Source: Flagellimonas sp. CMM7 (GTDB taxonomy: Bacteria; Bacteroidota; Bacteroidia; Flavobacteriales; Flavobacteriaceae). From it: a stretch of DNA of 64,000 bases. The translations under genes were made by a program, and so were the position numbers. The stretch's first letter is position 1, and the number at the start of each line of letters is the position of its first letter. Shown here piece by piece: positions 26,157 through 34,855 of this stretch. The stretch is from positions 2,618,501-2,682,500 of the forward strand of contig NZ_CP090003.1 of the NCBI RefSeq assembly GCF_021390195.1, written 5' to 3'. Under the pieces are notes generated by a model. That model saw only the letters and a list, made by a program, of their open reading frames with translations. It made no database searches and had not been told where the DNA came from.

Positions 26157-26179
26157 TTGTAAATTAAAAAACGACAGTT

Positions 26180-26482
26180 ATGAAATACAATAATTATATA
26201 TTGACAGCACTTGGGTTTGCCTTATTGACATTTAATGCAAATGCCAAATCATTAGCCACAATGGATGAAGATTTTGATATAAGCAAAGTTATTTTCATTG
26301 AAGAGGACCAGGATTGGGAACTAGGTTTTGATACCGCTAAATACCTTCCTGAAAACTTTGATCCTTACAGTGGTAATTTTTCAGTAAAAGCTATCAATTT
26401 TGTGGATGAATGTGATGAAATAGAATTAGGGTTTGAAACAGCTGGTTACTTGCCAGAAGATTTTGATGCCTATACAAAGTAA
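26180..26482 (+). CDS. secreted acidic two-repeat protein, paralogue of the five-repeat protein
   Basis: A 100-residue protein with a signal peptide ending N-A-N-A-K near 23. Two units carry L-G-F-D-T-A-K-Y-L-P-E-N-F-D-P-Y and L-G-F-E-T-A-G-Y-L-P-E-D-F-D-A-Y, matching the five-unit protein 0.4 kb upstream. The same 18 bases (TTTTTGAGTTAGTTAGTT) follow both stop codons, suggesting local duplication. A single cysteine lies in the second unit. Function unknown. Confidence 0.88.
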   Translation: MKYNNYILTALGFALLTFNANAKSLATMDEDFDISKVIFIEEDQDWELGFDTAKYLPENFDPYSGNFSVKAINFVDECDEIELGFETAGYLPEDFDAYTK

Positions 26483-26522
26483 GTTAGTTTCTTACTATTT
26501 TTTTTGAGTTAGTTAGTTTGTC

Positions 26523-26551
26523 AAGAGCCTTTCCAATTTGGGGAGGCTCTT
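26523..26551. terminator. terminator between the two-repeat gene and the transporter
   Basis: Stem AAGAGCCTTTCC/GGGGAGGCTCTT with wobble pairs, between converging genes; it can serve both directions. Confidence 0.7.
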
Positions 26552-26556
26552 CTATT

Positions 26557-27981
26557 TTAGAATAATAGTGGTATCACAAACTGAAAGACCAGAATTAAAA
26601 GTGCTACGGAGATAAGGTTCAGAATAATGCCTACTTTGGCCATTTGAGGAACCTTTACATACCCGCTAGCAAAGACTATTGCATTGGGCGGTGTGGCCAT
26701 GGGCAACATAAAGGCACAACTACTCGCAATGGTAACTGGAATTAATAAATAAAGTATCGGAATTTCAAGACCAATGGCTATTCCTGCCACAACAGGTGCC
26801 AAGACAGCAACCAGTGCCACATTGCTCATGAGCTCTGTCATAAATAGCATCAACAGAATTAAAAGTGATGCAGTCAAAAGAATACTGATATCACTACTGG
26901 CAATTGCGGTTGCCACCATATCTACAATCCCACTGGATGACATTCCTTTTGCCAATGCAAGTCCTCCTCCAAACAGTATTAAAATACCCCAAGCAAGTTG
27001 AGAGGTATCCCTCCATTGGATTATAAAATCTCCTTTTTTCAAGTTATAAGGAACAGCAAAAAGAGTTATTGCGGCAAAAATACTGATCATTGTATCTGTA
27101 AGACCAAGACCAGGGAATAAGTTATTGATCAATGTCCTAAAAATCCATAAGAAGACGGTAATACCAAAAATGACCAAGACCATTTTTTCTTTTTTAGAAG
27201 TTGGGCCTAACTTTTGAAGTTCATCATGGATTACTTCCTTGGATGCATTAAATTTTAAATCCCGGTTTGGAAACATCCATTTTACCAAGACCAAATAACT
27301 GATGCCAATCATGATTATGGAAAAAGGCAACCCAAGTGTCATCCATTTTAAAAAAGAAATCTGGGTATTATATTCATTTTCCAAAAGCCCAATGAGGATA
27401 GAATTTGGCGGAGTGCCGATCACGGTTGCTATTCCTCCCGCGTTTGCGGAGAAAGCAATGCCCAACATAACACTTAAAGCAAAATTCTGATCGTTTTTAG
27501 TAAAACCATCTTCATCATCAACCAACAAATTGATTACAGAAAGAGCAATGGGCAGCATTACCACGGTACTGGCCGTATTGCTTATCCACATGCTCAATGA
27601 TGCTGTGGCAATCATAAAACCAAGAATCACTTTATTTGGTGTGGTGCCTGTTAAACGTATAATATTTAATGCTATGCGCTTGTGTAGGTTTACTTTTTCA
27701 AGCGCCAAAGCCATTACAAACCCGCCAAAGAATAGAAAAACAATGGGACTTCCATAATTGGCACCTACTTCGGCAATGGGTAATATTTTGAGTAATGGAA
27801 AAAGCAATAAAGGTAAAAGTGCGGTCACTGAAATGGAAACAGCTTCAGTTATCCACCAAATTAACATCCAGACCGCTACTGCAATAACAGGGTCACCTTT
27901 TTGAGAGACAATGTCAAACGGTAAATTGCTTAAAATAAGAAAGACAATGGGGCCAGCAATAAGGCCTACTTTTTTACTCAA
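26557..27981 (-). CDS. DASS (SLC13) family sodium/anion symporter
   Basis: A 474-residue transporter with about twelve helices. Hallmarks are the two SNT-type sodium/substrate motifs: W-I-S-N-T-A-S near 135 and E-L-M-S-N-V-A near 385. They are matched by P-L-L-L-F-P-L-L near the start, and M-A-T-P-P-N-A-I near the end. Members take up dicarboxylates, citrate or sulfate with sodium. Substrate is not assignable. It starts with TTG, the only start near the first helix. Single gene between two terminators. Confidence 0.9.
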   Translation of the reverse strand: MSKKVGLIAGPIVFLILSNLPFDIVSQKGDPVIAVAVWMLIWWITEAVSISVTALLPLLLFPLLKILPIAEVGANYGSPIVFLFFGGFVMALALEKVNLHKRIALNIIRLTGTTPNKVILGFMIATASLSMWISNTASTVVMLPIALSVINLLVDDEDGFTKNDQNFALSVMLGIAFSANAGGIATVIGTPPNSILIGLLENEYNTQISFLKWMTLGLPFSIIMIGISYLVLVKWMFPNRDLKFNASKEVIHDELQKLGPTSKKEKMVLVIFGITVFLWIFRTLINNLFPGLGLTDTMISIFAAITLFAVPYNLKKGDFIIQWRDTSQLAWGILILFGGGLALAKGMSSSGIVDMVATAIASSDISILLTASLLILLMLFMTELMSNVALVAVLAPVVAGIAIGLEIPILYLLIPVTIASSCAFMLPMATPPNAIVFASGYVKVPQMAKVGIILNLISVALLILVFQFVIPLLF

Positions 27982-28028
27982 CTCAAAAAGTTTTAATCAG
28001 GCCTAAACTAAGACTTTTTACTAGAACA

Positions 28029-28059
28029 AAAAAAACCAGAAAAAGTTTCTGGTTTTTTT
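28029..28059 (-). terminator. terminator of the ABM lipoprotein gene
   Basis: Fourteen-base perfect stem, mostly AAACCAGAAA/TTTCTGGTTT, with a three-base loop and flanking A/T runs. Positioned 39 bases after the lipoprotein stop. Confidence 0.8.
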
Positions 28060-28097
28060 AAAACTATAAATGATTAAAATTTCCACGGAACGTTTAA

Positions 28098-28523
28098 TTA
28101 TTTTACAACAGAATAAACCCGAATTTCCGGTTCTGCAGCTAATAATGGCGCTAACTCACCAACAATATCCTTGGAAAACAGCTCAGTTGATAAATAAGCT
28201 TTGGCACTCTCTACTGTTTCAAAACCATGCAAGACTTGAACATCGTTTTCCCTTATTAAAAGTTGCTTTGATACAGCTCCTTTTATGGATTCCAAAAAAG
28301 GGTTTTTGTATTTTGAATAAACTCCTGAGGCAGCGTCTCTATTTTTTTCTTCAATGGTCAATGTGATTTCTAAAAATGCATTGGTACCCATTAGAACTAT
28401 TTTCTCTTTTTCATTTGTATTCATCGCTAGTGTATCTTCTGCAGGCGATGGTTCTTGTTTTACTTTTGAATTACATCCGGCAATGAGTATCATTACTGCT
28501 ACTGTTTTTAAAATTGTTTTCAT
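28098..28523 (-). CDS. lipoprotein with an ABM (dimeric alpha/beta barrel)-like domain
   Basis: A 141-residue lipoprotein with lipobox I-A-G-C17 and a Ser/Glu/Pro-rich linker. The C-terminal ~95 residues (F-L-E-I-T-L-T-I-E-E, G-V-Y-S-K-Y-K-N-P-F-L, V-Q-V-L-H-G-F-E-T-V-E-S-A-K-A-Y) look like the ABM or antibiotic biosynthesis monooxygenase fold. Exported membrane-tethered versions are unusual; a monooxygenase function is not shown. Upstream (5') lies the AraC gene of the amine-oxidase operon. Confidence 0.75.
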   Translation of the reverse strand: MKTILKTVAVMILIAGCNSKVKQEPSPAEDTLAMNTNEKEKIVLMGTNAFLEITLTIEEKNRDAASGVYSKYKNPFLESIKGAVSKQLLIRENDVQVLHGFETVESAKAYLSTELFSKDIVGELAPLLAAEPEIRVYSVVK

Positions 28524-28636
28524 ATGAAGTTGTTTTTAGTACTTCAAAGATATTGTCGAGCTATATGCCGAAATAGTTCAAAACATACTTTAAGTGGTAA
28601 AAACGGGAGAAAGAAAAACGTGAAGTTTTCGCAGTA

Positions 28637-29506
28637 CTATTGTCTATATCTACTAGGAGATTCTAAAACGTGTCTTTTAAAATATTTTATAAAGTACGAA
28701 GGATCATCAAAGCCAACGCGATACGCCACTTCTCCTATTTGTAAGGAAGTAAATCTTAGTAACCGCTTTGCCTCTAAAATTACTCGTTCTGATATGATTT
28801 GAGATGGGGGTTTATTTGCAATGGTCTTGGTAATTGTGGTCAATGTTTTAGAAGAAATATGAAGTAAATTGGCATAATTACTTACTGAAAAACCATTCTT
28901 ATAATTTTCTTCTATAAGTTCTTTGAACTTAAAAAATTGAAGCTCATAAGGACTGGTAAATTCCAATTTCCCGTTTAAGTCTTCCAGATGAGCACGTTCA
29001 AGGTTTATTAATAGACATTTCAGTAAAAACCGAACAATATCTTCAAAGCCAAAACGGCTTCTTTTATCAAGTTCATTTAAAATCAAAGCCATATGATTTT
29101 TAGCCGTTTCTGTAGCTTCAAAATCCATGGCATAACATGGACTTTGCTGTGCTTTAAAGATGTTGTATTTCAAAAAAATGTCAACATCGGTATGCATAAA
29201 AAAACTCTCATTAAAATGAATAAGCCAACCAGGAACATCTAGATTATCATCAAAATAGTGGATTTGATCTTTGGAGATAAATAGAATGGTATTTTCATTG
29301 ATATCATACGTTTTAAAATCTACCGTATGTGTTCCTCCTTTGTTAAAAAACCATATGATCTGATAATAGCTATGTGAATGCGGAGTAGCTGCTTTTTCAA
29401 CATTTTTGATTCGGTACTCTTTAAGATCATATACCTCAAACTGCAGTTTTTTTGGATTTGCTTTATGCAGATGGTATTGCGCTATTTTTGTTGAATTATC
29501 CTTCAC
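28637..29506 (-). CDS. AraC family regulator with cupin sensor domain
   Basis: A 289-residue regulator. The N-terminal cupin-like domain has H-S-H-S-Y-Y-Q-I-I-W-F-F near 43 and D-Q-I-H-Y-F-D-D. The C-terminal AraC domain (about 190-289) ends with E-V-A-Y-R-V-G-F-D-D-P-S-Y-F-I-K-Y-F-K-R and S-P-S-R-Y-R-Q. Third gene in the SDR-amine oxidase operon, 27 bases after the oxidase gene, so it probably regulates that operon in response to its substrate. Confidence 0.92.
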   Translation of the reverse strand: MKDNSTKIAQYHLHKANPKKLQFEVYDLKEYRIKNVEKAATPHSHSYYQIIWFFNKGGTHTVDFKTYDINENTILFISKDQIHYFDDNLDVPGWLIHFNESFFMHTDVDIFLKYNIFKAQQSPCYAMDFEATETAKNHMALILNELDKRSRFGFEDIVRFLLKCLLINLERAHLEDLNGKLEFTSPYELQFFKFKELIEENYKNGFSVSNYANLLHISSKTLTTITKTIANKPPSQIISERVILEAKRLLRFTSLQIGEVAYRVGFDDPSYFIKYFKRHVLESPSRYRQ

Positions 29507-29533
29507 GTGTATAAAGTGCTATTTCCTCTAAAA

Positions 29534-30589
29534 TTAAACCAATTCTTTGTGTAATAATTTATTAGCCGTGTTTAATCCACTATGGACGGCACCATCTAAG
29601 TAGCCGCCATACACAGGAGATGTTTCAGTACCAGAGAGTAACAATTTTCCATTGCAATGCCATTGGTTATAGAGCCCATGCCCATATTGGGGACTCATAT
29701 ATACGGACTTTAAGTTTTCACAAGATGTTCGTCGGTCTTTTGACCAGTCCTTTTCAAAATACGCTATATGGTTTTTAACCTCTTCGCCCAAATATTTTTC
29801 CAGATAACTTAAAATTCTTTCTTTTCTTACTTCCGGCCTAGTATCCCTTAATCCTTCATTTACAAAACCCATGAGCGCAAAGGTATTCTCCTGATGGTTA
29901 CAATGATCATACAATTCTATAACGGGCCCTACTTGCCCTATAACGGTGCCTGAAAAGTCATTTTCTTTCCAAAATGGTTTGTTGAACAACATACCTATTT
30001 TAATGGCATTGCTCATCCAGGTATGGGTAGATTTCATTGTTTGAAGCAGATTCTCTGGTAACTCTGGGCTAAAATCGATTCCTGATGCCAGTTTGGGTGG
30101 TATGGTAATGATAACTTTCTCTGCAGAATATGTTTTATCCTCAGTTGTTAAGGTAAGAACATCTTGGTCTTCACTAATATTAGTAACTATTGAATTGAGA
30201 TGAATTTTACCGTCTAATACGCTAGCAAGCTTGTTGATGATAGCAATGGAACCACCAACAATTCGATATGCCGATGGTCCATTATGTTGACTTTCAAAAT
30301 AGTGCGCGGGAGCCATGGTATTGTACACCAGTACACTTTTACCCTTACTATACTGTTCAAACCTGCTAACGGATAAAGCATCTAGCAGTTTAGCTAAATT
30401 GACGTGGTGGTCTTGAAACCAGGTTGCTCCCAAATCGATACCATCTTTGGTGTGGATTCTACCTCCAATTCTATCTCTTGCCTCTAAAATGATAAAATCC
30501 TTCTCACCATTTTTAATTAGTGAATAAGCTGTGGTCAAACCAGATAACCCAGCTCCTACAATGATATATTTTGAATGTATTGTTTTCAA
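29534..30589 (-). CDS. flavin monoamine oxidase family protein
   Basis: A 351-residue FAD oxidase. The FAD motif is I-I-V-G-A-G-L-S-G-L near residue 10 with the E-A-R-D-R-I-G-G-R segment at 36-44; the G-A-T-W-F motif follows. The C-terminal segment L-L-S-G-T-E-T-S-P-V-Y-G-G-Y-L-D-G-A closes the FAD site as in monoamine oxidases. Shorter than eukaryotic MAO (about 520), typical for bacteria. It may oxidise an amine to an aldehyde that the co-transcribed SDR then handles; substrate is unknown. Confidence 0.9.
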   Translation of the reverse strand: MKTIHSKYIIVGAGLSGLTTAYSLIKNGEKDFIILEARDRIGGRIHTKDGIDLGATWFQDHHVNLAKLLDALSVSRFEQYSKGKSVLVYNTMAPAHYFESQHNGPSAYRIVGGSIAIINKLASVLDGKIHLNSIVTNISEDQDVLTLTTEDKTYSAEKVIITIPPKLASGIDFSPELPENLLQTMKSTHTWMSNAIKIGMLFNKPFWKENDFSGTVIGQVGPVIELYDHCNHQENTFALMGFVNEGLRDTRPEVRKERILSYLEKYLGEEVKNHIAYFEKDWSKDRRTSCENLKSVYMSPQYGHGLYNQWHCNGKLLLSGTETSPVYGGYLDGAVHSGLNTANKLLHKELV

Positions 30590-30599
30590 AAAGACAAAT

Positions 30600-31349
30600 T
30601 TAATTTCTTCCAGACATTACACCACCATCGATATCCCAAATAGCACCAGTGACCCAAGAAGCTTTGTCAGAAAGTAGGAATGAAATGGTATTGGCCACAT
30701 CTTCTGCACGACCATTTCTACCAATTGGATGGAATGCATGAAAATTTTGAAGTGCATCATTTGCCTCCTGCTTGCCTCCGAACACACTGTCATAGACCGG
30801 TGTTTCAACTACTGCTGGCGATACTGCATTTACACGAATTTTGTGATCAGCCAACTCCATGGCCAAATGTTGTGTTAAACTATGCAATCCTGCCTTTTGC
30901 ATAGAATATGCTGAGGAAGGAGTTGCTTTCACAGATTGTTTGGCCCACATAGAACCTACATTTACGATAGCACCACCTTCGGTTGCCGCCATTTTTTTCG
31001 CAGCAGCTTGGGTGATGAAAAAGAAACCTCTATTTAAATCTAAGTATGAATCATAATCGGATTCAGTATGGTCTAAAAACGCCTTTGGTCCAAAAATACC
31101 TGAAGCGTTTACCAAATAATCTAGATTGTCCCAGCTAGCAATATCACTTTGTAAAGCATCTACTTGGGCTGTATTGGTAATATCTACCCTATGGGTTATC
31201 AAGTCGTCATTGGTTTCACTTTTAAAGGAATTCAATTTAGTGTCATTAGTACCAACTACGTGAACTTTAACACCTTGGCTTAAAAGGTTTTGTGCGGTTG
31301 CTTTCCCGATTCCGCTGCTGCCTCCTATAATTAATGCTCTTTTCTTCAT
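30600..31349 (-). CDS. SDR family oxidoreductase
   Basis: A 249-residue classical SDR. G-G-S-S-G-I-G near 10, N-A-S-G near 83, catalytic Ser in V-G-S-M-W and Y-S-M-Q-K for the catalytic Tyr/Lys, with N-A-V-S-P following. NAD(P)H use is expected; the substrate is unknown. First gene of the SDR-amine oxidase-AraC operon, with ten bases to the next gene and a good promoter. Confidence 0.92.
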   Translation of the reverse strand: MKKRALIIGGSSGIGKATAQNLLSQGVKVHVVGTNDTKLNSFKSETNDDLITHRVDITNTAQVDALQSDIASWDNLDYLVNASGIFGPKAFLDHTESDYDSYLDLNRGFFFITQAAAKKMAATEGGAIVNVGSMWAKQSVKATPSSAYSMQKAGLHSLTQHLAMELADHKIRVNAVSPAVVETPVYDSVFGGKQEANDALQNFHAFHPIGRNGRAEDVANTISFLLSDKASWVTGAIWDIDGGVMSGRN

Positions 31350-31377
31350 TTTAATTTGATTTTTAATAATTATGACG

Positions 31378-31385
31378 CAAAGTTA
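31378..31385 (-). promoter_or_regulatory. -7 element of the SDR-amine oxidase operon
   Basis: TAACTTTG on the minus strand, 28 bases before the SDR ATG. Confidence 0.55.
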
Positions 31386-31459
31386 TATCACCCTCATGGG
31401 GCGTTTAAGCCATAAAAAGAGAACAAATGGTAATTTTGGGAAGCAGTTTATCATTCATA

Positions 31460-31489
31460 AAAAAACCTTCCGGTTAAGGAAGGTTTTTT
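31460..31489 (-). terminator. terminator of the TonB receptor gene
   Basis: Perfect twelve-base stem AAAAAACCTTCC/GGAAGGTTTTTT with loop GGTTAA, 38 bases after the receptor stop. Confidence 0.9.
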
Positions 31490-31527
31490 GATAAACTAAA
31501 CTTGACTAATTCAAAACCTATATCGGA

Positions 31528-34500
31528 CTATAGGCTTAATCTTAAACGAGCAAAAAGAAAACGGCCGCTATATCCAAATTGAGATGTTCTTCTTGAATAT
31601 ACAAACTGGTCACCCGAAGTACCACCTTCTCTATTTTCATCTGGGTAAACATCAAAAAGGTTATTGGCCCCGACAGTTAGTGATAGGTTTTCCGTAAATG
31701 TCTTGGTTATAGTAAGGTCGGTCACCAATTTTCCTGCGTAAATAGCATCATCGCTAACGGTGGTACCAGAAACACGGGCATCCCCATTAAAATCATCAGG
31801 ATCGGTGACTTCTCCGAAGTATACATTTCTTAGTAGAAAATCCCAAGAATTTAATGAGACGAGATTGGTTAGATTCAATTTTGTTCTGGGTTGTGCCAAG
31901 GTCAAAAATGCCTCTTCTTGACCATCAAAGAAAGACCCGCTCAATCCCGCATTTTCTATAAGTTCTGGTACAAAAATGTTTTCAACTTCTGTTTTGTTGA
32001 ACGTAGCTGCCAAATCATTTTTTAATATAGCATCGCCCAAATTGGTTTTGTGGGAAAGGACAATATCCAAACCTGAAGATTTGGTATCAATCGCATTTAC
32101 AAAGAACCTAGCGCTAGTGGCGCCAGCAGATTCAAAAATTGCTGTAAGTTCAGGATCACCGCCATTCCCAAAGCTTCCGCTATACACAATACGATCGTCA
32201 ATATAAATTAGATATCCATCAACCGTAATTGAAAAGTCTCCGAAATTACCTGTTAGTCCAGCACTAAAACTATTGGAAGTTTCTTCTCTTAACTTATCAA
32301 TTCCAATAAGAGTAGCTGCTCTACTGTCATTGGTAAAAGTCCCTTGCTCAAAAGGAACGTTATCGACGAACACGGTGCTTGTTCTGCTAAAAAATTGTTG
32401 GTGCAAAGAAGGTGCCCTAAAACCAGAGCTGCTTGCCGCTCTTAACGCCAGATTTTCTGTAAGTTTTAATCTTGTGGCCAATTTATAGTTGAAGGTGCTC
32501 CCAAAATCTGAGTAGTTTTCATATCTACCTGCTAAACTTAGCAACCAGTTTTCGGTAAAATCTGCTTCAAAATCAGCATAAAGAGAAATATTGTTCCTGA
32601 ATTTTTCTGTTGCGTTACCAGGATCATATCCACGAAAAACTTGAGAACCTCCACCTAATGGTGAACCTGTAAAGTTATTTCTTACCAATTGATCGTCTGG
32701 TGTAACACTGTTTACGGGATTTCCGTTGATATCATAACTGGTATAAGAAGACTCTTCCCCTGCTATAATCTCGTACTTTTCAACCTTGTATTCCGCACCA
32801 AAAGCAACGTTAAATCCTTCGAAAATATCTTCGTGGAACCTACTGAAATCCAGGTTAGTTGTGTTCTGTGTAAATCCTAATCCACCTGCATCAAAGCTAC
32901 GTGGAGTTGCAACCCCGAGTGTTCCGTTACTTGAATTTCCTACGGTAATATCAAATGTATTTCTACCGTATGTATTTGAAAAGTCAACATCCCATTCATT
33001 TACCTTTCCTTTAATCCCCATAGCAATGGATTGATCTATTATATCTGTTCCAATGTTAGGTAAGAACCCATTGGGAAATGCCGGAGTGTTTGCACGTCCA
33101 TCACCTTGCGCAGGTCTTCTGTAGAACCCAGAAGCCAGCCCTTGACGATAACTTATGCCTCCAAAACCATAAACCTCTGTAGTTTCTGAAACAGGGATAG
33201 AAAGGTTTGCAAAGAATTTCCCTTCTCTTAGTCTTGATGTGCCTACTTTAAACCTGAAATCTTCTCTTGTAAGTCCACGTGCAGATAGTTCAGCCTCATC
33301 AGCGTCAAAACCTAATAGTCCACGAAAGGTGTCAATATCAGTTGCATCGTTTAGATCAAGACCTGCAATTTGATCCTTCACTCCTTGGTCTAGATAACCA
33401 ATGCCCTGTGCAGCATTTGCATAATCTTGTAAGCTCATATCAGCTACCGTTCCTCCTCCAGCAGCAAAAACGCGTTCTGCACCATGAAATCCTTGAAAAA
33501 TATCTCCTGCATAATCTTTGTTTCTTAATGCAGGTTCTCTGGTGGATAACGAACCAGTAAAATTAATATAGCCGCGATCTCCAATAGGAAGCCCAAAATT
33601 GGCATCTAACTGAAACTTTTCTCCATCACTTCCTCCTTCAAATTGATTACTGTTTTCACTAAAATTTGCTCCAGAGGTCAACGAAAGGTCTAGCTTACCG
33701 GTCGATTTTTTAAGCACTATATTGATGACGCCGGCAATGGCATCTGAACCATATTGAGCGGCCGCTCCATCTCTAAGCACCTCAATACGCTGTATGGCAG
33801 CTATTGGAATTGCGTTCATGTCAGTTCCCACGCTTCCTGCCCCAACGGTTCCGTTAACATTTATTAGAGCGGTGTTATGTCTTCTTTTTCCATTGATCAA
33901 TACCAATACTTGGTCTGGACCTAAACCACGAAGCGAAGCGGGATCTATATGATCTGTACCATCTGATACAGTCTGTGATTGAGAAGTGAAAGAAGGTGCA
34001 ACATAGTTCAATATTTCATTTACACTAACCTGTGGTCCTTGATTAGCAATGGTGGCTACATCAATTACATCTACTGGAACAGTAGTTTCAGTCGCTGTTC
34101 TATTAGGGTTTCTAGACCCTACTACGACCACATCATCCAATTGAGCGGCGTCTTCCGCAAGAACTATGTTGATGGTAGATTGCCCGTTCAATGGGACTTC
34201 AGTTGTCTTAAAACCAAGGTATGAGACGACCAGAACAGCATTTTCATCATCAACTTCCAGTATAAAATTTCCATCAAAATCCGCTTGTGAACCATTTGTG
34301 GTTCCTTTGACCAAGACATTTGCTCCGGGCAATGGGTTGCCGTCACCGTCTTTAACCGACCCATTTACCTGCCGCTGGTCATTTATAGGGTCGATAGCGC
34401 TTTTGTCCAACGATAGTTTTTTGAGAACAATTTGATTTCCATTTATGGAATAGTCTAAACTTTCTTGTTCCGATAGCCTATCCAAAACAGTGAATATCTT

Positions 34501-34776
34501 TTCATCTGATGCAGTCAATGAAGTTTTTTTATCATCGTTGATTTCATTCACGTTATAGAAGAAATTGTAGCCAGATTGTTTTTTTATCTCATTTAAAATA
34601 TCCTTTAAAGGAACATTTTCAAATTCAAAATGGACTTTCCTCTGTGAGTAAGCGTCACTAGCAGTGAGCTGACAAATAATAAATAAAGTGAGAAAAAAAC
34701 TTAACTTCATTTTTAAGGTCAATTTTGTGCTGGCCACCAAGAAAAAAGGTGACTTGAAAACCATGCTTTTTTTCAT
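31528..34776 (-). CDS. TonB-dependent receptor with STN and carboxypeptidase-regulatory-like domains
   Basis: A 1082-residue outer-membrane receptor. A long signal region (to about 45) is followed by an STN domain (about 50-115, F-E-N-V-P-L-K-D-I-L), the part contacting a FecR anti-sigma factor. A CarboxypepD_reg-like domain (about 140-215, G-A-N-V-L-V-K-G-T) precedes the plug (V-L-V-L-I-N-G-K-R-R, V-E-V-L-R-D-G-A-A-A-Q-Y-G-S-D-A) and barrel, which ends in a hydrophobic R-L-R-L-S-L. FecR and a sigma factor lie upstream, so receptor occupancy should control transcription. No SusD gene is adjacent, so this is not a glycan SusCD pair; the plug resembles siderophore/other small-ligand receptors. 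Ligand unknown. Confidence 0.92.
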   Translation of the reverse strand: MKKSMVFKSPFFLVASTKLTLKMKLSFFLTLFIICQLTASDAYSQRKVHFEFENVPLKDILNEIKKQSGYNFFYNVNEINDDKKTSLTASDEKIFTVLDRLSEQESLDYSINGNQIVLKKLSLDKSAIDPINDQRQVNGSVKDGDGNPLPGANVLVKGTTNGSQADFDGNFILEVDDENAVLVVSYLGFKTTEVPLNGQSTINIVLAEDAAQLDDVVVVGSRNPNRTATETTVPVDVIDVATIANQGPQVSVNEILNYVAPSFTSQSQTVSDGTDHIDPASLRGLGPDQVLVLINGKRRHNTALINVNGTVGAGSVGTDMNAIPIAAIQRIEVLRDGAAAQYGSDAIAGVINIVLKKSTGKLDLSLTSGANFSENSNQFEGGSDGEKFQLDANFGLPIGDRGYINFTGSLSTREPALRNKDYAGDIFQGFHGAERVFAAGGGTVADMSLQDYANAAQGIGYLDQGVKDQIAGLDLNDATDIDTFRGLLGFDADEAELSARGLTREDFRFKVGTSRLREGKFFANLSIPVSETTEVYGFGGISYRQGLASGFYRRPAQGDGRANTPAFPNGFLPNIGTDIIDQSIAMGIKGKVNEWDVDFSNTYGRNTFDITVGNSSNGTLGVATPRSFDAGGLGFTQNTTNLDFSRFHEDIFEGFNVAFGAEYKVEKYEIIAGEESSYTSYDINGNPVNSVTPDDQLVRNNFTGSPLGGGSQVFRGYDPGNATEKFRNNISLYADFEADFTENWLLSLAGRYENYSDFGSTFNYKLATRLKLTENLALRAASSSGFRAPSLHQQFFSRTSTVFVDNVPFEQGTFTNDSRAATLIGIDKLREETSNSFSAGLTGNFGDFSITVDGYLIYIDDRIVYSGSFGNGGDPELTAIFESAGATSARFFVNAIDTKSSGLDIVLSHKTNLGDAILKNDLAATFNKTEVENIFVPELIENAGLSGSFFDGQEEAFLTLAQPRTKLNLTNLVSLNSWDFLLRNVYFGEVTDPDDFNGDARVSGTTVSDDAIYAGKLVTDLTITKTFTENLSLTVGANNLFDVYPDENREGGTSGDQFVYSRRTSQFGYSGRFLFARLRLSL

Positions 34777-34855
34777 AATTTTGAGTGTTTGATTGTTAGT
34801 AATAATTCTTGTTAGCGATCTACAATTGGGGGAGGTGCTGCAACACCTTCCCTTT

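Larger units (their letters stand above)
25823..26179. other. AT-rich intergenic region between the repeat-protein genes
   Basis: A 357-base gap. It contains the terminator of the first gene at 25873-25897, an inverted repeat (TTCATCGATT at 25929-25938 with AATCGATGAA at 25968-25977), and a -7 element for the second gene at 26149-26156. No coding frame seen. Confidence 0.6.
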
